In this document: piece by piece, positions 52,693 through 60,367 of the stretch
How the letters are laid out: every line of letters begins with the position of its first letter
Position numbering within the stretch: position 1 is the stretch's first letter
Assembly (NCBI RefSeq): GCF_016623585.1
Contig: NZ_JAEHFY010000004.1
Location: 62,001 to 126,000, forward strand
Length of the DNA stretch: 64,000 bases
Direction of reading: 5' to 3'
From: Pedobacter segetis
Lineage (GTDB): Bacteria; Bacteroidota; Bacteroidia; Sphingobacteriales; Sphingobacteriaceae
Program-made: the position numbers and the translations under genes
Notes under the pieces: generated by a model
Database searches by the model: none
What the model saw: the letters and a program-made list of their open reading frames with translations, nothing else
Told to the model about the DNA's origin: nothing

Positions 52693-53256
52693 TTGGATGC
52701 TTCTATTTTACACATACCAGAAAATATTGCTGATAGTGAAATACTAGTAAGATTTATCTTTGATTCAGATTTTAAAAACAAAAAAATTGAAATTACCAAA
52801 GTCATTGAAGGAGGAATATTCTTAGATACTCGTGATTTAGGAGTTTCTTTACAACGTCACTTATTTTGCAACGAGCAACAATGTAAAAAAATTGCATGTA
52901 ACATTCAAAATAAAAATTATGTCGGCTTTGTAATATTTAAAAAAGAAGATTTCCAAAAAACAAAAGAAGAACATAAAAAAGAAAGAGAAGAATTTGAAGC
53001 AGTAATATTATTTACTCCTCTAGACGAAGGAAATAATATTATAGAAGATAAAACTAATATCTATACTAACACTCCTAAAAATCCTAGTCATTCTGATTTG
53101 TTTTACATAAATCCAGCGGTTACTAACGATGAAACTCCTAAAACTGCAATTAGACAATTTTCTAGAAAATTGGTTAAGACATCAAATATTATAATTGATT
53201 ATCCCTCAGAAGACTTCTCTTATAACTTAAATAGTTTTTCAAGCTATTATGATTAA
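52693..53256 (+). CDS. Unknown protein, third gene of the cassette
   Basis: The 187-residue protein starts at a TTG codon two bases after the previous stop; there is no early in-frame ATG. It contains a compact N-terminal half with GGIFLDTRDLGVSLQRHLFCNEQQCKK, a charged coiled-coil-like KKEDFQKTKEEHKKEREEFE (about 77-96) and a C-terminal segment with NPSHSDLFYINPAVTNDETPKTAIRQFSRKLV. HSDLFY and the IRQFSRKL helix look like conserved functional blocks, but I do not know the family. It has no membrane segment. Confidence 0.68.
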   Translation: MDASILHIPENIADSEILVRFIFDSDFKNKKIEITKVIEGGIFLDTRDLGVSLQRHLFCNEQQCKKIACNIQNKNYVGFVIFKKEDFQKTKEEHKKEREEFEAVILFTPLDEGNNIIEDKTNIYTNTPKNPSHSDLFYINPAVTNDETPKTAIRQFSRKLVKTSNIIIDYPSEDFSYNLNSFSSYYD

Positions 53257-53261
53257 AACTA

Positions 53262-53282
53262 ACCTTTTACCTTTAACCTCCA
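53262..53282. repeat. Half heptad array before argF'
   Basis: Three words, ACCTTTT, ACCTTTA and ACCTCCA, follow each other directly and end five bases before the argF' ATG. They are of the same type as the right half of the argG-argC spacer. Confidence 0.5.
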
Positions 53283-53287
53283 TAAAA

Positions 53288-54235
53288 ATGAATCTATTCG
53301 CCTCCGTTCATGACGTTACTGACATCCACCAACTGGTTTCATCAGCAATTTCACTAAAGAAAAAACCTTACTTGGATGAACAATTAGGCAAGCATAAAAC
53401 CTTAGGTTTAATTTTTTTGAACCCGAGTTTACGAACTCGTTTAAGCACTCAAAAAGCTGCCTTAAATTTAGGGATGCAGGTAATGGTGATGAACTTGGAT
53501 AAAGAAGGCTGGGCTTTAGAAACACAGGATGGCGTGGTGATGAACGGCACTACCGTAGAACACATTCGTGAAGCAGCCGGCGTAATGGGCGAGTATTGTG
53601 ATATCATTGGTTTTAGATCTTTCCCAAGTTTGGTTGATAGGGAAGATGATTATGCCGAAACGATATTCAACAAATTTGTAAAATTCTGCGGTGTGCCGGT
53701 GGTGAGTTTAGAATCGGCTACACGCCATCCGTTACAAAGTTTGGCAGATTTAATCACGATAGAAGAATTAAAGAAAACAGCAAAACCCAAAGTGGTTTTA
53801 ACCTGGGCGCCCCATGTAAAACCATTGCCGCAAGCCGTGGCCAATTCCTTTGCAGAGTGGATGAACAAAACCGACTATGATTTTGTGATTACCCATCCCA
53901 AAGGTTATGATTTATCTCCCGAGTTTGCAGGAAAAGCAAAGTTTACAAATAAGCAAGACGAAGCTTTGGCTAACGCCGATTTTGTTTATGTTAAAAATTG
54001 GTCGTCTTATAACGATTATGGGAAGATTTTGACAGATGGCGAAGGTTGGATGATGACCAACGAAAAACTGAAGCTTACCAATAATGCCGGTGTAATGCAT
54101 TGCTTGCCCGTAAGAAGAGGTTTAGAACTTTCCCATGAAATTTTGGATGGGCCAAATTCATTGGTTTTAAATCAGGCTAATAATAGGGTTTGGGCAGCAC
54201 AAGCGGTACTAAAAAACATACTTTTGTCATGCTGA
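53288..54235 (+). CDS. argF': N-succinylornithine-type carbamoyltransferase ArgF'
   Basis: The start at 53288 (MNLFASVHDVTD) gives 315 residues. It carries the carbamoyl-phosphate loop FLNPSLRTRLST (about 43-54, STRT-like), the HPLQSLADL motif and the HCLPVRRGLE motif. It belongs to the N-acylornithine carbamoyltransferases, not to OTCase. The residue that sets the acyl specificity, Glu92 in Xanthomonas N-acetylornithine and Pro90 in Bacteroides N-succinylornithine enzymes, is Val90 here (VMNGTTVEH), which predicts N-succinylornithine. The last codons (LLSC, stop) are provided by a dispersed repeat that begins at 54223. Confidence 0.93.
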   Translation: MNLFASVHDVTDIHQLVSSAISLKKKPYLDEQLGKHKTLGLIFLNPSLRTRLSTQKAALNLGMQVMVMNLDKEGWALETQDGVVMNGTTVEHIREAAGVMGEYCDIIGFRSFPSLVDREDDYAETIFNKFVKFCGVPVVSLESATRHPLQSLADLITIEELKKTAKPKVVLTWAPHVKPLPQAVANSFAEWMNKTDYDFVITHPKGYDLSPEFAGKAKFTNKQDEALANADFVYVKNWSSYNDYGKILTDGEGWMMTNEKLKLTNNAGVMHCLPVRRGLELSHEILDGPNSLVLNQANNRVWAAQAVLKNILLSC

Positions 54236-54309
54236 ATTTATTTCAGCATCTTATCATAATGAATATTAAACCTTGCATATGAGATTCCGAAATGAATTGG
54301 GAATGGCAC
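54223..54309. repeat. Dispersed TGTCATGCTGAA repeat, forming the argF'-argB spacer
   Basis: The element starts TTTGTCATGCTGAATTTATT, contains CAGCATCTTATCA and GAGATTCCGAAATGAATT, and ends GGGAATGGCAC. The inverted arms (TTTGTCATGCTGAA / TTTCAGCATC and GATTCCGAA / TTGGGAATGGC) make two small hairpins. It supplies the argF' stop codon and ends 13 bases before argB. Related copies are at 37994-38100 and 61334-61430. Confidence 0.8.
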
Positions 54310-54322
54310 ATAAATTTTATAA

Positions 54323-55147
54323 ATGAAAAAACTCACAGTTATAAAAATTGGAGGTAACGTAATTGATAATTCAGAGAAACTGCATGAGTTTTTAAAGGCT
54401 TTCGCCGATTTAAAGGGAAACAAAATCTTGGTTCATGGCGGTGGTAAAATGGCGACTAAATTGGCCGCTGAGATGCACATAGAAGCCAAAATGATAGATG
54501 GACGCAGGATTACCGATATTGAAACATTACGCATTGTTACGATGGTTTATGCAGGATCGATCAGTAAAAACCTAGTGGCGCAATTACAAATGTTTGGTTG
54601 CAACGCCTTGGGTTTATGCGGTGCAGATGGTAACCTGATAAAAGCCAAAAAACGCCCCATCCAAAAAATAAAATCTAAAACTGATCATGCTTTTCGAGAA
54701 ATTGATTTTGGTTATGTTGGTGATTTGGACGGAAATTCTATCGAAACGGATAATTTAGTTAAACTGATCGATAACGGTTTTGTTCCGGTTTTTTCGGCGA
54801 TCACACACGATGGAGAAAGTCAGCTTTTAAACACCAATGCAGATACGATCGCATCGGCTTTGGCGGTTGGGATGGCGCAGCATTATGAAACTTCTTTGGT
54901 TTATTGTTTCGAGAAAAAAGGGGTTTTGATGGATGTGGACGATGAAAATTCTGTGATTAGAGAAATTAACCCGATTAAATACGAAGATTTAAAAGCCAAA
55001 GGAATTGTTGCTGACGGAATGTTGCCTAAATTGCACAATGCTTTTGAAGCGATAAATAAAGGGGTAAAGCAAGTTTATATCGGCAAAGCCGAGGATTTGA
55101 GTGAGTTAGAAAGAGCAAATGTTTTTGGAACGAGGCTGGTAATTTAA
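54323..55147 (+). CDS. argB: N-acylglutamate kinase
   Basis: The 274-residue amino-acid-kinase-fold enzyme phosphorylates the gamma carboxylate of N-acylglutamate. It has KIGGNVID (about 7-14), LVHGGGKMATKLA (about 36-48), DGRRITD, NALGLCGADGNL and the C-terminal GMLPKLHNAFEAI block. The form is typical for Bacteroidota; arginine feedback inhibition is often associated with an N-terminal extension, which is absent here. It sits 13 bases after a repeat element in the arginine operon. Confidence 0.93.
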   Translation: MKKLTVIKIGGNVIDNSEKLHEFLKAFADLKGNKILVHGGGKMATKLAAEMHIEAKMIDGRRITDIETLRIVTMVYAGSISKNLVAQLQMFGCNALGLCGADGNLIKAKKRPIQKIKSKTDHAFREIDFGYVGDLDGNSIETDNLVKLIDNGFVPVFSAITHDGESQLLNTNADTIASALAVGMAQHYETSLVYCFEKKGVLMDVDDENSVIREINPIKYEDLKAKGIVADGMLPKLHNAFEAINKGVKQVYIGKAEDLSELERANVFGTRLVI

Positions 55148-55187
55148 GTAAGGGCATATAAACTTTATTGGCAAAAGGAAGATGAGT

Positions 55188-55266
55188 TTGCGTTAAGGAT
55201 AGTAGTGGATACCGGCCTTGTGGCTAAGGCCTGTGCAGTATGAACGGATAGCCTGCCCGAACGCCC
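55188..55266 (+). repeat. Dispersed GCGTTA...GAACGCCC element, copy 2
   Basis: It starts TTGCGTTAAGGATAGTAG, has the stem GGCCTTGTGGCTAAGGCC and ends GGATAGCCTGCCCGAACGCCC across the last 21 bases. It is the plus-strand version of copy 1 and sits in the argB-proC spacer. Confidence 0.7.
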
Positions 55267-55333
55267 AAATATTAATGATTTTAAAATTTGATAGGTTTAA
55301 CCACCTAACAAACCATCATACAAACTTTAAGAA

Positions 55334-56137
55334 ATGAAAATAACCATCATAGGAAGCGGAAACATAGGTTTATCATTGGCAAATGGATTGGTAAAAAGCC
55401 AACTTTGCGCTGCCAGGGAAATCACGTTAACCAGGAGAACTTTAGCAGGATTAACCGACTTTGCCAAACAGGGTTTTAAAACTTCTGATAATAATGCAGC
55501 AGCGGTAAAAGATGCTGATATTATTGTTTTGGCGGTTTTACCGCAACAGGTTAACAAAGTTTTAGATGAAATAAGATCTTCCATTAACCCTGATAAGCAG
55601 ATATTCACTTCGGTAGTTTCTGGTGTTACTTGTAAAAACATTAAGGAAAAACTGTATGATAATTTGCAGGTGGTGAGGGTAATGCCAAACACTTCCATTG
55701 CAATCCAACAATCAATGACTTGTTTTGCTACCGATAACGCATCGGCAGAGAGCTTAAAAATAGTAAAAGAGATTTTTGATACCGTTGGGATGACCATCCA
55801 GATTAACGAGGAACTAATGACCTCGGCAACTGCGCTGTGTGCCTGCGGAATCGCTTTCTTCTTACGCTCTATCAGGGCGGCTTCGCAAGGCGGCGTGGAA
55901 GTGGGCTTTCATGCAAAGGATGCCTTAATGATGGCGGCACAAACTGCAAAAGGGGCTGCTGATCTGTTATTGCAACTGGCATCTCACCCTGAAAAGGAAA
56001 TAGACAAGGTAACCTCGCCAAAAGGATGCACCATTGCAGGGTTGAACGAAATGGAGCACAATGGTTTTAGTTCTGCCATGATCAAAGGTATTAAAACATC
56101 CGCTAAAATTGCAGGGGAACTATACACAAAGGAGTAA
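55334..56137 (+). CDS. proC: Pyrroline-5-carboxylate reductase
   Basis: The 267-residue enzyme reduces pyrroline-5-carboxylate to proline with NAD(P)H. It has the N-terminal Rossmann motif IIGSGNIGLSLANGL (about 4-18) and the conserved RVMPNTSIAIQQSMTCF (about 115-131). The C-terminal dimer region contains TSPKGCTIAGLNEMEHNGF (TSPGGTT in most homologues). Its place inside the arginine operon links proline and arginine supply, an order seen in other Bacteroidota. The start is the only reasonable ATG. Confidence 0.93.
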   Translation: MKITIIGSGNIGLSLANGLVKSQLCAAREITLTRRTLAGLTDFAKQGFKTSDNNAAAVKDADIIVLAVLPQQVNKVLDEIRSSINPDKQIFTSVVSGVTCKNIKEKLYDNLQVVRVMPNTSIAIQQSMTCFATDNASAESLKIVKEIFDTVGMTIQINEELMTSATALCACGIAFFLRSIRAASQGGVEVGFHAKDALMMAAQTAKGAADLLLQLASHPEKEIDKVTSPKGCTIAGLNEMEHNGFSSAMIKGIKTSAKIAGELYTKE

Positions 56138-56155
56138 GTGGATTTGAGTATTTAG

Positions 56156-56183
56156 GCACAAGAACCAAGATTAAAGAATAAAG
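56156..56183. repeat. Half heptad array immediately before argE
   Basis: The words GCACAAG, AACCAAG, ATTAAAG and AATAAAG follow one another without gaps and end at the base before the argE ATG. Confidence 0.55.
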
Positions 56184-57251
56184 ATGCAAGAGATTGAAAA
56201 ACTATATAAAAACGCAGTTTCGCTTTTAAAAAAACTGATTGCCACGCCTTCTTTTAGTAAGGAAGAGCAAGATACGTTTGCCATTTTATCTGATTTCTTT
56301 ACTAAAAGCGGAGTTGATTTTGATACCAAAGGTTTTAATATTTGGGCTTACAACAAGCATTTTGATGCTAAAAAACCAACTGTTCTTTTAAACTCCCATC
56401 ACGATACCGTTAAACCCAACAAAAGTTATTCTCGCGATCCCTTTTCTCCGGATGTAGAAGATGGGAAGTTATTTGGCTTGGGAAGTAATGATGCTGGGGG
56501 CTGTTTGGTTTCTCTAATTTCAACATTTTTGTATTTCTACGATAAAAAAAACTTAAAATATAACATTGCCATTGCCACCACTGCTGAGGAAGAAAACTCT
56601 GGTAAAGGAGGCTTGGAATCCATCATCCCCGATTTGGGGAAACTAGATTTTGCAATTATTGGCGAACCCACTTTAATGGACCTGGCCATTGCCGAAAAAG
56701 GTTTGTTGGTGTTGGATTGTTATGCAAAAGGAAAATCTGGCCATGCCGCAAGGGAAGAGGGGGAAAATGCGATCTACAAAGCGTTAAAAGATTTAGAGTG
56801 GTTTCAAAACTATCAATTTACCAAAGCTTCTGATACTTTGGGACCAATAAAGATGACGGTAACCATCATTAACGCAGGTAGCTTGCATAATGTGGTACCA
56901 GATCAATGCACTTTTACGGTAGATGTTAGGGTAACGGATGCTTACAGTAATGAAGATGTGCTCAAGATCATCCGGTCTTTTGTGAGTTGCGAAGTGGTTC
57001 CCCGTTCTATCCGGTTAAAACCCTCATCCATCCCGTCAGCACACCCAATTGTGCAAGCAGGCATTGCCTTGGGCAAAAAAACCTATGGTTCGCCAACCAC
57101 TTCCGATCAGTCGCTATTAGATATTCCATCTTTAAAATGTGGCCCCGGAGATTCGGCGAGATCACATACCGCCGATGAATTTGTTTACTTAAAAGAGATT
57201 GAGGAAGGCATTGAAGGCTACATAAAAATGCTGGAAAAAGTGGTTTTTTAA
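56184..57251 (+). CDS. argE: M20-family N-acylcitrulline/N-acylornithine deacylase
   Basis: The 355-residue dinuclear zinc peptidase-family enzyme has LNSHHDTVKPN (about 71-81), GLGSNDAGGCL (metal Asp, about 98-108) and ATTAEEENSGKGG with the catalytic Glu-Glu pair (about 131-143). It also has the small dimerisation domain from about 175 to 285. In this pathway, where ArgF' uses N-succinylornithine, the substrate is expected to be N-succinylcitrulline, as in Bacteroides. It is the last arginine gene in the window; argH is absent. Confidence 0.9.
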   Translation: MQEIEKLYKNAVSLLKKLIATPSFSKEEQDTFAILSDFFTKSGVDFDTKGFNIWAYNKHFDAKKPTVLLNSHHDTVKPNKSYSRDPFSPDVEDGKLFGLGSNDAGGCLVSLISTFLYFYDKKNLKYNIAIATTAEEENSGKGGLESIIPDLGKLDFAIIGEPTLMDLAIAEKGLLVLDCYAKGKSGHAAREEGENAIYKALKDLEWFQNYQFTKASDTLGPIKMTVTIINAGSLHNVVPDQCTFTVDVRVTDAYSNEDVLKIIRSFVSCEVVPRSIRLKPSSIPSAHPIVQAGIALGKKTYGSPTTSDQSLLDIPSLKCGPGDSARSHTADEFVYLKEIEEGIEGYIKMLEKVVF

Positions 57252-57256
57252 AATTT

Positions 57257-57376
57257 GGGCAATCCAATCCCCCGATGAAAAATCGGGTTCGGGCTTTCTC
57301 TTCCATCTTTTTCTGATGAAAAAACAGAAAAGGCCTGTCCAACTTTCGGTGGAGATGCCGCAACAATCCCTATTGC
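57257..57376 (-). repeat. Dispersed GCGTTA...GAACGCCC-type element, copy 3
   Basis: Read on the minus strand: GCAATAGGGATTGTTGCGGC ... GGCCTTTTCTGTTTTTTC ... AAAAAGATGGAAGAGAAAGC ... CCGATTTTTCATCGGG ... GGATTGCCC. The core GGGATTG...GCGGCATC...AAAAAGAT...GAAAGCCCGA is that of the other copies, with an extra CCCGATGAAAAATCGGG hairpin at one end. It starts six bases after the argE stop and may work as a terminator. Confidence 0.65.
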
Positions 57377-57407
57377 ACCTATCAAACCGTTCTTAAACGT
57401 TTTTTAT

Positions 57408-57508
57408 CATGTCGATTTTTATCATTATTTTCGACACGTTATTTTTTCATGTCGATTTTTATCATTATTTTCGACACGTTATTTTTTCATGTCGATTTAA
57501 TCGACATA
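57408..57508. promoter_or_regulatory. Array of TGTCGA half-sites and palindrome before fic
   Basis: Two identical 40-bp units (57408-57447, 57448-57487) each contain CATGTCGATTTTTATC and TTTTCGACACG, that is TGTCGA and TCGACA half-sites about 12 bases apart. A third site, CATGTCGATTTAATCGACATA (57488-57508), is a near-perfect palindrome ending 15 bases before the fic ATG. The spacing fits operators for an autoregulated promoter. Confidence 0.7.
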
Positions 57509-57523
57509 TAAGATTAGAGAAAA

Positions 57524-58618
57524 ATGAGAAATTTTGATAAGAATAAACCTTACAATGCTTTGCCTAATTTACCTCCAAAAGTAAATTTAGAAACCATAGA
57601 GATATTAAAGGCAAGCATTGAAGCCAACAAAATATTGGCAGAGTTAAAAGGTTATTGCCAAACTTTACCAAATCCCAATCTATTATTGAATACCCTTGTA
57701 TTGCAAGAGAGTAAAGAATCTAGTGCGATAGAAAATATCGTAACCACACAAGACGAGCTTTACCAAGAAACCTTAAGAATATCCGAAAACATAAAAAATG
57801 CTGCTGCAAAGGAAGTAATCCAGTATCGCGAAGCGATGTATTGGGGATTAGAGGAGATGCAGAAAAACGGATTGATCACAACCAATTTATTGGTTGGGGT
57901 AATGCAACGCTTAAGGGCTACTGATGAAAACATCAGAAATACACCAGGCACAAAATTGGCAAACCCAACTAACAACCTAATTGTTTATACGCCACCAGAA
58001 AGCGAACAGATAATTCGTGAAAAATTGAAAGAGTTAGAACAATTTATGAACGATGATGAATTTTCTGATTTGGATATTTTGATAAAGATGGCCTTGGTAC
58101 ACTATCAGTTCGAGGCTATCCATCCATTCTCTGATGGGAACGGTAGGACCGGAAGAATTTTGAATGTTCTATACCTGATCAACCAAAAAATGATTGGTTT
58201 GCCTGTATTATATTTAAGTTACTACATCATCAAAAATAAATCTGATTATTATCGCTTATTGAGAGAGGTTACCGAAAAAGGGAATTGGGCAGAGTGGGTG
58301 CTTTTTATAGTGAAAGGAGTTGGTGAAACCGCTTCTCTTACACTTAAAAAAATAAATGCTATTTTACAACTAAAAGCAGCATCTGAAGAAAAAATCAAAA
58401 AAGCACTAAAAGCTTCCTATTCAAGAGAACTCTGTGATTTGTTATTCAGCTATCCTTATATCAAAATAAAAATTTTAGAAGAATATCATATCGCTAAAAG
58501 GCAAACGGCATCGGATTATTTGAGAAAATTAGAAAAAGCTGGTCTGTTAGAAGCTGTTAAAATTGGTAAAGAAACCTATTATATTAACACGGGTTTAATG
58601 GAGATCCTTACCAAATAA
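57524..58618 (+). CDS. Fic-domain AMP-transferase with N-terminal inhibitory helix and C-terminal winged helix
   Basis: The 364 residues contain a Fic N-terminal region with the inhibitory motif (S/T)xxxE(G/N) as Ser66-Ala-Glu70-Asn71 (ESSAIENI). The catalytic Fic motif is HPFSDGNGRTGR (200-211, His200). From about residue 300 there is a C-terminal winged-helix DNA-binding domain (YHIAKRQTASDYLRKLEKAGLLEAVKIGKETYYI). These class II Fic proteins AMPylate protein targets when inhibition is released. The DNA-binding domain and the palindromes on both sides suggest that the protein regulates its own gene. It stands alone without an antitoxin. Confidence 0.92.
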   Translation: MRNFDKNKPYNALPNLPPKVNLETIEILKASIEANKILAELKGYCQTLPNPNLLLNTLVLQESKESSAIENIVTTQDELYQETLRISENIKNAAAKEVIQYREAMYWGLEEMQKNGLITTNLLVGVMQRLRATDENIRNTPGTKLANPTNNLIVYTPPESEQIIREKLKELEQFMNDDEFSDLDILIKMALVHYQFEAIHPFSDGNGRTGRILNVLYLINQKMIGLPVLYLSYYIIKNKSDYYRLLREVTEKGNWAEWVLFIVKGVGETASLTLKKINAILQLKAASEEKIKKALKASYSRELCDLLFSYPYIKIKILEEYHIAKRQTASDYLRKLEKAGLLEAVKIGKETYYINTGLMEILTK

Positions 58619-58629
58619 TATCAAATACT

Positions 58630-58720
58630 CATGTCGATTCAATCGACATGAGTTTAAAACGTGTCGATTTTTATCGATATTTTCGACACGTTACTTTTTC
58701 ATGTCGATTCAATCGACATA
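58630..58720. promoter_or_regulatory. Second set of TGTCGA palindromes after fic
   Basis: CATGTCGATTCAATCGACATG (58630-58650) is a palindrome around one central base. GTGTCGATTTTTATCGAT...TTTTCGACAC (58661-58689) has paired half-sites. CATGTCGATTCAATCGACATA (58700-58720) repeats the first. The set mirrors that upstream of fic, so the gene is bracketed by the same sites. Confidence 0.72.
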
Positions 58721-58832
58721 TAAAATCAGCAATTCGCTATCAAAAAAGGATTAGAAATTAACCTATTATCTTTTGACAATCAGCCATTAAAATATCGGAT
58801 AACTCAATTATCTTTGTGCTTTTAAATTTCAA

Positions 58833-60236
58833 ATGAAAAAAATCTTATTAAATATAGTTTTGGTTGCTACGATCGCAACCCTATTTTCATCTTGTAGCAG
58901 TACAAAGCAGGTAATGGCATTAAAGCCTTTACCAGATTATTCTTCAACCGAAGTGGTTTATGAAAAGCAACTTTCGTTCATCAATATGCCGGTAGAGGTA
59001 GCCGTTAAAGATTTGCAAACGCAAACCAATAAATACCTTAACGGGTTAATTTACGAGGACAATTCTTTGGATGACGATAACTTGATGATGAAAGTTTACA
59101 AGCAATCCAACATAGCTATCATAGAAAAAGATGGAAAAATTGTGATGGATTTGCCGCTAAAAATTACAGGTAAAGTGAAATATGGCGTTCAATCTTTTGG
59201 TTTAGATTTAACAGATACCAAAGACTTTTATCTAAACGGAGTTATTAGGTTAAGTTCTACGGTTGGTTTAAAAGATTGGAAGATCCTTACCAATACCAAT
59301 ATCCAAAATATTACATGGAAAGATGCGCCAAGTATCGTAGTTGCTGGTAAAACCGTTCCGATAACTTATTTGATCAATCCTGCTATTTCAATATTCAAAG
59401 GTACATTATCAAAATTGGTAGATGATGCCATTGCACAATCTTTAGATATCAAACCTTATGTTTTGGATGCTTTGCAAAGTTTTAGCGAACCAACAAAAGT
59501 TAATGAAGAGTACGATACATGGTTTACCATGCAACCGGTAGAGATTTATGCAACCAAAGCAACGGTTGCAAACCAAAAAATTACGGTAAACATGGGCTTA
59601 AAAACTTATTTAGAAACAGCCATAGGGCGTAAGCCTTCTATCACTTTTGATAGAAATGCGATAATATTGAAATCGGTTGATAAAATGCCGGATGAATTTA
59701 AGGCTAACGTGGCCGCTTTTGCGCCTTATAGTTATGCTTCTGAGGTGGTTACCAAAAATTTTGCAGGTCAAAAATTTACGTCTGGTAGTAAATCGGTAAC
59801 TGTAAATAAAGTGGATCTTTGGGGAAAGGATGGAAGGATGATCGTAGCCTTAAATCTTAGTGGATCTGTTAATGGAGATTTTTATTTAACAGGAGTGCCG
59901 GCTTATAATGCACAAACAAAAGAAATTTATTTGGATCAAGTAGATTTTGTGCTCGACTCTAAAAATAAACTATTAAAAATAGGGAATTGGTTGGCACACG
60001 GTTTGATCCTTAAAAAAATGAGCGATGCTTGTCGTTTTTCTATTGCAGACCAACTGGCTGAGGGACAAAAAACCATGTCGGGATATTTGAATAATTACCA
60101 ACCAATAAAAGGAGTGAAGGTAAACGGAACATTAACCGGCATTGCCCCAAATAAAGTGATATTAACTCCAAATGCCATTGTTGCCATGGTGGTAGCCACA
60201 GGTAAAGTTGCGGTAAGTATCGACGGGTTGGAATAA
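58833..60236 (+). CDS. DUF4403-family lipoprotein
   Basis: The 467-residue protein has a lipoprotein signal (MKKILLNIVLVATIATLFSSC, Cys21). Its long beta-rich mature part matches the DUF4403 family (LSFINMPVEVAVKDLQTQTNKYLNGLIYEDNS, then MVIPLKITGKV-like KVKYG..., FAGQKFTSGSKSVTVNKVDLWGKDGRMIVALNLSGSVNGDFYLTG). The fold is thought to be a tubular lipid-binding type, so an envelope lipid-handling role is possible but unproven. It begins 113 bases after the last TGTCGA palindrome and has no operon partner. Confidence 0.85.
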   Translation: MKKILLNIVLVATIATLFSSCSSTKQVMALKPLPDYSSTEVVYEKQLSFINMPVEVAVKDLQTQTNKYLNGLIYEDNSLDDDNLMMKVYKQSNIAIIEKDGKIVMDLPLKITGKVKYGVQSFGLDLTDTKDFYLNGVIRLSSTVGLKDWKILTNTNIQNITWKDAPSIVVAGKTVPITYLINPAISIFKGTLSKLVDDAIAQSLDIKPYVLDALQSFSEPTKVNEEYDTWFTMQPVEIYATKATVANQKITVNMGLKTYLETAIGRKPSITFDRNAIILKSVDKMPDEFKANVAAFAPYSYASEVVTKNFAGQKFTSGSKSVTVNKVDLWGKDGRMIVALNLSGSVNGDFYLTGVPAYNAQTKEIYLDQVDFVLDSKNKLLKIGNWLAHGLILKKMSDACRFSIADQLAEGQKTMSGYLNNYQPIKGVKVNGTLTGIAPNKVILTPNAIVAMVVATGKVAVSIDGLE

Positions 60237-60367
60237 ATTTGTTATGTAGAAGATAGGATACTTCTCGCTTGGTTTGATTTGACTATCTTTAATTGGAGGG
60301 TAGATAAGTTTAAGTAAACAAGATCTAAATTTGCTATTCTAATGGAAGTATGAGCTGATTTGAAAAA

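Noticed and set aside
57408-57508. CRISPR-like direct repeats before fic
   Set aside because: Only two 40-bp units and a partial third, with no unique spacers between them and no cas genes. The internal symmetry fits protein-binding sites better.
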